This document shows, one piece after another, positions 18,273 to 25,278 of a stretch of DNA of 52,183 nt. The stretch is from Syntrophorhabdaceae bacterium (GTDB lineage: Bacteria > Desulfobacterota > Syntrophorhabdia > Syntrophorhabdales > Syntrophorhabdaceae), in the NCBI GenBank assembly GCA_036504895.1, contig DASXUJ010000040.1:1-52183 (forward strand). Reading direction: 5' to 3'. Position numbers and translations under genes: made by a program. Each line of letters opens with the position of its first letter. The first letter of the stretch is position 1. The notes under the pieces are model-generated. The model was given only the letters and a program-made list of their open reading frames with translations, did not search any database and was not told the origin of the DNA.

Positions 18273-18430
18273 TCGTGCATGGTATCGCCGCTTATGGATT
18301 ATCCGGTGAGCGGCTTTTGTCGCTCCTTGATCGGTTCTCACCGCCTGTCAGGCTGATGCATTGCCTTGCCCGCTCCTTCCGGTCGCCTTGATGAGGCCTG
18401 AGTTTTTAGAATGCCTGCAACCTCCCATTT

Positions 18431-19672
18431 TCAGGGGGCACCGTGATACGTCGTGGGTGATCTGTGGTGGGTTTTAATTGATGGGGCGTATGCCTCTTCC
18501 CAGGGGGGGAATATTTTTGCGAGGATATAGAGGATCATGAAAGGAAGAACAAGAAATGAGAGCGATACGAGGAGGCCCTCCATTCCCCCGATGCCTATCT
18601 TATAGACGGTGAGGCCTCTGAAACTTTTGGAAAACAGTTGGCCTCCGATAACCACGTTCCACCGTGTCGCGAAGATACCAAACTGCACGAGAACAGCCGA
18701 TACGAAATATATAAGCCTCTTGAATTCCGGTGAGAAACGGAAGATCCTCGCAGCGGAAAGGGAGATGAGAGGAAAGAGCATTCCCAGGAGCAGCTGGATC
18801 ACGATCAGGCTGATAAACAGCCTTTGGGAGATCAGTTCTCCAAGAATCTTTATGGATTCCTCGGATTGGTAGACGCGCTGAATGAAGTCGAGTCCTTCGA
18901 GGGAGAAATCGACGAGCATCATGTAGAACAGGAAACTGGCCAGTTTGTCGAGGCACACCATATCAAGCTTCCGATGGCTGAAAAGGGTGATGATCATATA
19001 AAGCAGGAGCATGAGGGCTATTCCTGAAACTATGGCAGAGAAAAGAAACACGATCGGCATGAGCACGCTAGACCACCAGGGATTTGCTTTTACTGAGCCG
19101 AAAATGAATCCCACATATCCGTGGAGAAGAAAGGCGGAGGGTATGCCGATGACGGTGATCACGTAGACCGCCTTTTTGTCAAAGGCCAGGGCACGCGGTG
19201 AAATGTCTTTTGAATAAAGGGAAAGGATTCTGAAGAAGACGCGTTTCAAGCCTCTCCCCTTTTCAGCCCGAAGGATCAGCTCTTTTCGGTCGCCGAACCA
19301 TATTTCAAGAAGCAGGACAGCCATCAGATACCATATATAGATAAACCCGAACATAGCCATTGCCGAGCTGGTGCTCGGCGTCAGGAACATCTCGAGAGAG
19401 CGCTCCGGGTGGCTGAGATGCGCGATAAGGGGTAGAGGCGCCACGATCAGGAAGGCAAGGGCAGTGAGAAGAGATAGCCGGTATACGGGCTGCACCTCTT
19501 TCACGTTAAGGACCTTGACGAGAGACGCGAGAATGAAGGCCCCCGCAACAAGGCCCGTTATGTAAGGATAAATGACGATAAGAAGGTTCCAGTGCAGCTC
19601 GATCTCATTAGGGAAAATGAAGCCTGTGACCTGTTTGAGCAGGGGCCATAAATCCGGGGCACCGTGGTCCAT
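18431..19672 (-). CDS. NrfD/PsrC-family integral membrane subunit
   Basis: 413 aa with about ten hydrophobic segments. The N-terminal half carries the NrfD/PsrC pattern (WNLLIVIYPYITGLVAGAF, …LIAHLSHPERSLEMFLTPSTSS). Members sit in the cytoplasmic membrane, bind quinone, and pass electrons to or from an iron-sulfur partner on the periplasmic side. The ferredoxin gene ends 2 bp upstream and the octaheme cytochrome lies before that, so the three form one operon. No molybdopterin catalytic subunit is present, which points to a quinone-to-cytochrome conduit of the Hmc/Tmc/Qrc kind rather than a stand-alone reductase. Confidence 0.88.
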   Translation of the reverse strand: MDHGAPDLWPLLKQVTGFIFPNEIELHWNLLIVIYPYITGLVAGAFILASLVKVLNVKEVQPVYRLSLLTALAFLIVAPLPLIAHLSHPERSLEMFLTPSTSSAMAMFGFIYIWYLMAVLLLEIWFGDRKELILRAEKGRGLKRVFFRILSLYSKDISPRALAFDKKAVYVITVIGIPSAFLLHGYVGFIFGSVKANPWWSSVLMPIVFLFSAIVSGIALMLLLYMIITLFSHRKLDMVCLDKLASFLFYMMLVDFSLEGLDFIQRVYQSEESIKILGELISQRLFISLIVIQLLLGMLFPLISLSAARIFRFSPEFKRLIYFVSAVLVQFGIFATRWNVVIGGQLFSKSFRGLTVYKIGIGGMEGLLVSLSFLVLPFMILYILAKIFPPWEEAYAPSIKTHHRSPTTYHGAP

Positions 19673-19673
19673 G

Positions 19674-20438
19674 TCACCTCACCTCCATGTCGAGGCCCGC
19701 ATAGAAGACTTTCGGTTCCGTATTGAGCTGTGGTTTCAGGACCATGATCCTATTTATCCTGACAAAGCGGCTCAAGGGGCTTGCCACCTTCGACAGGTCC
19801 CCGAATATCCTTGCTTCCGTGGGACAGGCTTCAACACACGCAGGTACAAGGCCCTTCAATATCCTGTGATAGCAGAAGGTGCACTTATCCGCCGTTCGTG
19901 TTTTCGGATTAAGATAACGCATGCCGTATGGGCAAGCCTGGATGCAGTATCGGCATCCGATGCAGTATTCCTCATCTACCAGGATCACCCCATCGTCTGT
20001 TTTATATGTGGCGCCGACAGGGCACACCTGAACGCAGGGGGGCTTGTCGCATTGATTACATATCTTGGGGACAAAAAAGGCCCTGACCACGTTTTTTTCC
20101 CGGATATGGTCCTTGAAACTATCCCTCCCGCCGTTTGGACTATCTACCGTCACTTCGCCGTTTCCCGCGATCGCATATCGTTCGATCCATGTCCTGAAGT
20201 AAAAGGGGTCATCGGAGACATTGTTCTCCCTTTTGCACGCGTCGATACACCGGCCACAGCCGATGCAACGATCGACATTTATCCCCATGCCGTACCGGTG
20301 GCCCGACGGGATGTATCGTTCTCCATACCATGGCTTATAATCACCTTTGCCCCTGGCGAGGCCTGTTTTTCCCGGAATGAGCAGGAGTGAGATACCTCCC
20401 AGAATGATTGTGCAGAATTCCCGTCTTCCCGCCTTCAT
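19674..20438 (-). CDS. Periplasmic four-cluster ferredoxin subunit (NrfC/DsrO-like)
   Basis: 254 aa from ATG 20438. The Tat-type start (GRREFCTIILGGISLLL) has RR rather than a full SRRxFLK box. Four [4Fe-4S] sites are visible: CIGCGRCIDAC (58-68), C127/C130/C135/C139, CIGCRYCIQAC (159-169), and C186/C189/C201/C205. This is the electron-wire subunit of NrfD-type complexes. The start gives a clean 24-bp gap from the cytochrome stop; the longer frame from 20504 would overlap the cytochrome gene and place 22 residues before the Tat motif. It joins the octaheme cytochrome to the NrfD quinone site. Confidence 0.9.
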   Translation of the reverse strand: MKAGRREFCTIILGGISLLLIPGKTGLARGKGDYKPWYGERYIPSGHRYGMGINVDRCIGCGRCIDACKRENNVSDDPFYFRTWIERYAIAGNGEVTVDSPNGGRDSFKDHIREKNVVRAFFVPKICNQCDKPPCVQVCPVGATYKTDDGVILVDEEYCIGCRYCIQACPYGMRYLNPKTRTADKCTFCYHRILKGLVPACVEACPTEARIFGDLSKVASPLSRFVRINRIMVLKPQLNTEPKVFYAGLDMEVR

Positions 20439-20461
20439 CGTATGAGCGTCCTTTGTCTCAT

Positions 20462-21208
20462 TTAACGCGCCTCCGGCATGTGGGGATAATGGCACTGCCA
20501 GCATAGATACTTTTCACCATGAGTAACACCGTCTATCCTGGGGATTTCCCGTGGTCCGGAGGCGGTTTTGTCATGGCATCTCAGGCACACGTTCCGGTTT
20601 TGTATCCTTTTCGGCGGAAATTCCCTGGGTTGAGTATAATGCAGTGCGGGCGTCTCGTGACACCCTGTACACGCAAGGTCGGAATGGTTGGACAAGGCGA
20701 GAACACGTTGAATCTTTGCGTGACAGGCCTCGCACTTTCTTAGCGGCTGTGGCGGTTTGGGATCATGAGGCCGGTGGCAGGAGACGCACGGCTTCGTCGG
20801 GTTGTGAGACTCCGAAATGACCTGGGGGAACCCGGTTGGCCGCGTAGGGAGATACTCGTGGCACAAGAGGCAGAGCGTTCGCGTCCGTGTAACGGCCGGC
20901 TTGACGTTCCCGGGGTCCTGGGTGTGGGCTATGGTAGGACCGTGGCACGCTTCGCAGGAAACACCCCGGTGGTACCCCTGTCTCTTTGTCGCCACAATCC
21001 GGTCATGACATTCGCTGCACGCCTCTGCCCCCGCATACCGGATCTCTTTTTGCATGTTCGTTTTGATCGAGGAGGCGCGATAATGGCCTAAGAGACCGAA
21101 ATCAGCGGGCACCAGCATCCATCGTGCGAGGAGATAGCCGACAATTATCACCACAAAGGGTACGAGAAGGTGTCGGACCTGTTCAGGTATTCTGCGCCAC
21201 GGGAGCAT
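20462..21208 (-). CDS. Membrane-anchored octaheme c-type cytochrome
   Basis: 248 aa. One N-terminal membrane anchor (~13-32) is followed by eight CxxCH heme-c motifs, at Cys 64, 85, 113, 141, 159, 180, 208 and 236 (CSECH, CEACH, CLLCH, CVSCH, CEACH, CTGCH, CLRCH, CWQCH). The protein should sit on the periplasmic face and carry electrons between the NrfD/ferredoxin unit and soluble cytochromes. It lacks the lysine-ligated CxxCK motif of NrfA, so it is not a nitrite reductase of that type. First gene of the minus-strand operon, divergent from the c3-type cytochrome gene 186 bp away. Confidence 0.9.
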   Translation of the reverse strand: MLPWRRIPEQVRHLLVPFVVIIVGYLLARWMLVPADFGLLGHYRASSIKTNMQKEIRYAGAEACSECHDRIVATKRQGYHRGVSCEACHGPTIAHTQDPGNVKPAVTRTRTLCLLCHEYLPTRPTGFPQVISESHNPTKPCVSCHRPHDPKPPQPLRKCEACHAKIQRVLALSNHSDLACTGCHETPALHYTQPREFPPKRIQNRNVCLRCHDKTASGPREIPRIDGVTHGEKYLCWQCHYPHMPEAR

Positions 21209-21394
21209 TATCTATCACCCTGACTTTATTATCTCTCAATAAAAATAAGGCCTTGCCACCACAAAAATCAAGCCGCCTCATTCCGATTGCTCCCTTGACA
21301 CGATAGAAGTGACGCCTATGGTCCCACGTCCAGTCTTGACATTGGGCTTTCCGGAACCTACCATCAATATAAGAAGACTCTCCGGAGGTGCGGA

Positions 21395-21775
21395 ATGAAG
21401 GCAAGAGCGTATCTTATGGCGGCCCTGACGGCCTTTGTCTGTATGTGTATGTTTTCTCCGGGAAGCGCTTCGGCGGAGAAAAAGGTTCCCGATACGGTGA
21501 CGCTCAAACTTGAAGGAGCAAAAATGGCGCCCGTACCATTCTCTCATCTCACCCACGTCAAAAAGGCAAAAGTTGAGTGCGCGGTCTGCCACCACAAGGA
21601 TAAAGACCCGAAGGAAGCTCGAGCCTGCACCACATGTCATCAGGCGACAGAGGGGAAGAATAATGCCCCTGCCGCAAAAGATGCGTTCCACAAGAAATGT
21701 CAGACCTGCCATAAAGAGAATGCGGCAAAGGGTGTGAAGAACGCTCCGACAAAATGCGCGGAGTGCCACAAATAA
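21395..21775 (+). CDS. Tetraheme cytochrome c3 family protein
   Basis: 126 aa. Sec signal peptide (~1-27, cleavage near ASA-EKK), then four CxxCH motifs (CAVCHH, CTTCH, CQTCH, CAECH) with the spacing and His-rich approach (PFSHLTHVKKAKVECAVCHH) of class III cytochromes c3. It is a soluble periplasmic electron carrier. Divergent from the octaheme/ferredoxin/NrfD operon, it is the obvious redox partner for that complex. A GGAGG ribosome site lies 9 bp before ATG 21395. Confidence 0.92.
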   Translation: MKARAYLMAALTAFVCMCMFSPGSASAEKKVPDTVTLKLEGAKMAPVPFSHLTHVKKAKVECAVCHHKDKDPKEARACTTCHQATEGKNNAPAAKDAFHKKCQTCHKENAAKGVKNAPTKCAECHK

Positions 21776-21824
21776 TAACCGATTGGCCGCGGACAGGCCG
21801 AATTTCACGCCGCCTCTTTCTTTA

Positions 21825-21848
21825 TCTAGTGTCTAGTCGTTAGTCGTT
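21825..21848. repeat. Short heptanucleotide repeat
   Basis: TCTAGTG, TCTAGTC, GTTAGTC, GTT in tandem: about 3.4 related 7-bp units after the cytochrome c3 gene. It is kin to the arrays at 18161 and 22311. A hairpin ACAAAATGG…CCATTTTGT follows at ~21904-21930. The rest of 21776-22020 shows nothing I recognise. Confidence 0.7.
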
Positions 21849-22020
21849 TGAAGACTACCGTTCCCGGCAACTCCTTTCGGCAGAACTCAGGGGATCTCAC
21901 ATTACAAAATGGTGGAGATTCCCATTTTGTTGCGACATTAATGTGCGAAATCTCCTGATGGCCGGCTTAAGATTGGGATGGGGTGTTGGTGAAATATTGG
22001 AATTCACGGCGAAACATCCT

Positions 22021-22300
22021 GATGGTCGGGCTGCGAGGGTTGTTCCTGGAGCGACTTGCGCAGGGCCTGAGGGGACCCTGCAGCGGAGGGCTCCGGTGAC
22101 GGCGTAGCCGGCACGCGCGTTCGGATAGGTGGATCGGGCACGACAGAACCAGCCGGTTTGCGGACGACCAATATTCCTTACCTCAAAAACACACTGCGCA
22201 CTGAGCGCGAGGAGTCCGGGAGCGTCTTGGGTCCAGGCCCTTAAGCAGGCGGAGCGGAAGGAATGACCCCCGCAGCACGGCCATCCCGCTCCAAACAACC
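22021..22300. repeat. ~280-bp interspersed repeat, copy 2
   Basis: Direct-orientation partner of 17874-18150. Differences are scattered substitutions and a few small indels (for example GCGCGTTCGGATAG against GCGCGCCGGGTAG). As with copy 1, the right end runs into a heptamer array within ~10 bp, so the array seems to belong to the element. Confidence 0.85.
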
Positions 22301-22310
22301 ATAAAGAGAG

Positions 22311-22341
22311 TCTCTAGTCGTTAGTCGTTAGTCGTTAGTCG
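22311..22341. repeat. Heptanucleotide array after repeat copy 2
   Basis: One TCTCTAG unit (the unit of the long array at 18161) followed by three TCGTTAG units and a partial TCG. The unit type switches within the array. 22342-22427 holds nothing recognisable before the MBL gene stop. Confidence 0.85.
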
Positions 22342-22427
22342 ACAAATCAAACTACTAATCTTCTTTTGATGCCTGAATATCTCCCTTTTACGCGAGTTCC
22401 GGCGGATCTTCCTGGGCGATTTGCTTC

Positions 22428-23351
22428 TTACATTATAAAATGATCCGGGCTCCGGTTTTTTTGCGAATTCTTTATCAGGACCTTGCACAGGTCGTACATG
22501 ACTTTGAAGGGCTGTATATCGGTCAGGCTGTCGACGAATCTGGCGTGGTCCAGGGCGATCTCTCCTGTCTCCTCTCCTCTGCCGATCCGCTCCTGTATGG
22601 CGTTGTGGTAGGCTTCGGTTGCTTTCATTGCGTGAGTCAGATAGTCGCCGAGGTCTCCGCGGATCATGCCGTTGTGGCTCAGGGCGCCTCGTTTCGCGTT
22701 AAGGGTGGAGAGTTTTCTGATACTGTCGCAGTATCTCTCCAGGGAATTGAAGTAGTTGGGCCAGATGGTGTTTTTTTCGGGGACGCAGAAACCTGTGCTG
22801 TCGCCTATGGCGAGGATGCCCTCCTTTTCTTCCAGGAGGGAGATGTGGCAGGGTGAATGGCCCGGCGTTTCGTATATTGTCCAGGCAATGCCTTCTCCGA
22901 GATCGATCCTGTCGTTCTCCTGAAACGTCAAATCCACCTTGAATACATATTCTTCGACCGGTTCGGGCAGGGAGTCGATCTCTCCCCTCGCTTTCATCAG
23001 TTGGGCTATCCCCAGGTCGGTGAGGAGGAATTCCCTGAAAAGCTCGGTCCTATTGAGCACCTGCCCGGTTATGGGGCTCGTCAGAAGCTTTATGTGGGGC
23101 CACAGGGCCTGGAAGTGGGGCACCGCGCCTATGTGGTCGGGGTGGCTGTGGGTGAGGACGATATATTGTATTCTCTCCGGATCGATGGCGAGGGAGCGGA
23201 GTTGGTCGACCATGATCGAAAAGGTCGCCCCCGTACCGCCCTCTATGAGCAGCCCGTCCTTTCCCATGGAAAGGTAGGTGGGGAAATCGGGCGTGCCGAG
23301 CTGAATGAAGTGGGGCGTGATCGGGATCGGGTTATGACGCAAGTGAATCAT
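22428..23351 (-). CDS. MBL-fold metallo-hydrolase
   Basis: 307 aa with the metallo-beta-lactamase motif THSHPDH (H68, H70, D72, H73), then TPGHSPCH and IGDST supplying further metal ligands for a dinuclear site. Substrate is unknown; the family includes glyoxalase II-like thioesterases, lactonases and RNases, and the C-terminal helical extension (…AYHNAIQERIGRGEETGEI) resembles that of glyoxalase/sulfur-metabolism members. No signal peptide. It is a single-gene unit. A long structured leader (23437-23521) precedes it with a GGAGAT-type ribosome site, suggesting control in the mRNA leader. Confidence 0.9.
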   Translation of the reverse strand: MIHLRHNPIPITPHFIQLGTPDFPTYLSMGKDGLLIEGGTGATFSIMVDQLRSLAIDPERIQYIVLTHSHPDHIGAVPHFQALWPHIKLLTSPITGQVLNRTELFREFLLTDLGIAQLMKARGEIDSLPEPVEEYVFKVDLTFQENDRIDLGEGIAWTIYETPGHSPCHISLLEEKEGILAIGDSTGFCVPEKNTIWPNYFNSLERYCDSIRKLSTLNAKRGALSHNGMIRGDLGDYLTHAMKATEAYHNAIQERIGRGEETGEIALDHARFVDSLTDIQPFKVMYDLCKVLIKNSQKNRSPDHFIM

Positions 23352-23436
23352 CCTCTTTGTATCTCCTTTTTCGTGATCTTCCGGCCTCTCTCAATGAAGA
23401 AGGCCGGGGAATATCTCCCACGGCCTGTCAATAGGA

Positions 23437-23521
23437 CACAAAAAAAGCCATGGGAGCTTTTGTGGGCTCACTCATGGCCTCGCTCTTAGCGTTTTTCAGC
23501 TAAAGAGGCATGAGTGAACCC
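23437..23521 (-). promoter_or_regulatory. Structured 5' leader of the MBL gene (riboswitch/attenuator-like)
   Basis: In transcript orientation a ~58-nt hairpin comes first: GGGTTCACTCATGCCTC pairs with GAGGCCATGAGTGAGCCC (23521-23464). A second stem follows, CACAAAAGC…GCTTTTTTTGTG (23464-23437), ending in a U-rich arm like an intrinsic terminator. The arms could compete, since CCATGGGAG segments recur. I found no match to riboswitch consensus sequences I know (TPP, SAM, FMN, cobalamin, glycine, c-di-GMP, fluoride, ZTP, guanidine). Confidence 0.5.
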
Positions 23522-23662
23522 CTCCTAAAGGTAAAAAAGAAAAAGCTTTTGTGAAATAGGCTCATCATGTCCTCATAGAACTTGTACTATTTTTGATACA
23601 TGAAGTCAAGGCTGAAATGCAGTCTTTAGGGGGTCCTCCCTTTCAGGGCAAGGCTTTTTTTT

Positions 23663-23844
23663 GCCGCAGATAAAACCGGATAGGGGCGGATAGAAACGTT
23701 TTAGTCCAACCGGCGACACTGCCGGTTGGACACGCTCCAGCCCGGAGGGCCGAGAGTATTTGCCCGGCCAAAGTCGGCCGGGCAAATCGCCTACATCCTC
23801 TTTTCATCGGCCTTCGTCCGCTTTTATCCGTAGTTATCTGCGGC
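23663..23844. repeat. 183-bp interspersed palindromic repeat, copy 2
   Basis: Same ends (GCCGCAGATAA…, …TTATCTGCGGC) and the same two internal hairpins as 6225-6407, ~90% identical by eye and in the same orientation. The hairpin differences are compensatory in part (CCGGTGACACTACCGG against CCGGCGACACTGCCGG), so the stem is preserved. Located after the SagB gene stop. Confidence 0.85.
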
Positions 23845-23913
23845 TAATAAGGATTTTAACCTGGACTAAAGGGTTACTGTGCATGTAAGAGGGACGGCCA
23901 TTTACGGAAAAAG

Positions 23914-25278
23914 TCAGGGAGAAGATAATGTCATTTCGCCGATTATCGGCTCGATAAGGGGCTCAAGGCCGAGGACCTCACCCAGACGACGGGCGTCGAC
24001 AGTGCCGAGAATGCATGATGCCATTCCCAGGGCGGTGGCGGTGAGGCTGAGGGTTTGGCAGAGGCAGCCCAGGTCCTGGAGCACCAATCGCAAGGCGATC
24101 TTTTCATACTTCCATGAGTTACGCTGAAACCGTGAGGTAATGACCATTCGGATGTGGGGCGGCTCCAGGTCCGGCAGCATATAAGGGTTGGTCTTCAGAT
24201 ACTCATCGAGGAGCCTGTCATCAGCAGGAATAGCTTCGAGCCGGTGCCCCGCCGGATCGTAGCGCCAGGCTCCGGGGGCGAGGCCGGTACATTTCCGGAC
24301 AAGGGGATAGATTTCGAGTGAATGGAGCGCGCCCCCACTGGGCGAGGGCCTGAGGGAGACCTGCCATGGATGGACCGCATCGTCCTTTATTTCCTGCACG
24401 CGGGCGGACGCGTGAAGCAGGGCGCTCAGCTCCTCTATGGTGGGAGGATTATCTCCCGCGATGCGGCCGCTCCTGCGGTGGGCGAGCACTTCGGCGAAAG
24501 GAGCCCGGAGCTTTTCCATGAGCCCTTGACCGGGCTCGGGGAGTAAGACAGTTTCTCCCGTACTGGGCTTGAAGACAGGCGCCGATGGAGGCATCTTTTC
24601 AAGAGGGCGCATCGCGCCTATGGGGTCGTCATGAAATCCGATGCTTGACTGGTGGAAGAAGGTGAGGTCATGAGGCTCCCAGCCGCCGCGGGCGGGCTCG
24701 CCCCCATCCAGGGCGCCTATCAGGGAAAGGGCCCGGAAGAAGAATAGAGAGGCCCCATCCCCGGCTGCCGCGGAGGGGGTTTCCCGCGCCATCCCCATTA
24801 TCCATTGGAGGCACCTTTGATCGTGGATCAGCAGCTTTCTTTTGGAAAGGGGCATTTCGAGTATGAGATCCCGCCCTTCACGCCTGAGGCCCGCATGACA
24901 CGAAAGCCGTGCCATTGCCGGCGGCGCCTCTTTCCGCAAGGCGCTCCATTCCGGGGCGGGGAGAAGGGAAAAGAGAGGATCTCCGTCAAGGGTGCATCGT
25001 GCCTGCAGGAGATCGAGGGAGACGAGTTTTTCATAAAGGAGATAGAGGAGTCGCGGATTCCCGTCCGATCCCGCCGATCGATCGATCTGCGCCTCCGTCA
25101 TCCAATTTTTCATGAGCCTGTCTATGAGAGGATGAGGAAGCACTTCAAGGGCCTTCAGCCCTCTCCTCGAGAGAATGAGACGTCTTGCTGCCGACTGCCC
25201 GATCGTGACGTCGTCACGAAATTTTACGGAGACGGAAGGGTTCGGTCCTATTGTCTCTTTTTCCATATCCATATTCAT
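23914..25278 (-). CDS. SagB-type (McbC-like) FMN dehydrogenase for RiPP azoles
   Basis: 454 aa. The C-terminal half is a nitroreductase-fold SagB domain: RRSGR near 270 (FMN phosphate), SPSGGALHSLEIYPLV, and KYEKIALRLVLQDLG…LTATALGMASCILG. In TOMM pathways this enzyme oxidises azolines made by the YcaO cyclodehydratase to aromatic thiazoles or oxazoles. The N-terminal ~220 residues are helical and unrecognised, as in two-lobed SagB family members. It overlaps the YcaO gene by 4 bp (ATGA), so the enzymes are translationally coupled. The chemistry assignment rests on family and neighbours. Confidence 0.88.
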   Translation of the reverse strand: MNMDMEKETIGPNPSVSVKFRDDVTIGQSAARRLILSRRGLKALEVLPHPLIDRLMKNWMTEAQIDRSAGSDGNPRLLYLLYEKLVSLDLLQARCTLDGDPLFSLLPAPEWSALRKEAPPAMARLSCHAGLRREGRDLILEMPLSKRKLLIHDQRCLQWIMGMARETPSAAAGDGASLFFFRALSLIGALDGGEPARGGWEPHDLTFFHQSSIGFHDDPIGAMRPLEKMPPSAPVFKPSTGETVLLPEPGQGLMEKLRAPFAEVLAHRRSGRIAGDNPPTIEELSALLHASARVQEIKDDAVHPWQVSLRPSPSGGALHSLEIYPLVRKCTGLAPGAWRYDPAGHRLEAIPADDRLLDEYLKTNPYMLPDLEPPHIRMVITSRFQRNSWKYEKIALRLVLQDLGCLCQTLSLTATALGMASCILGTVDARRLGEVLGLEPLIEPIIGEMTLSSP

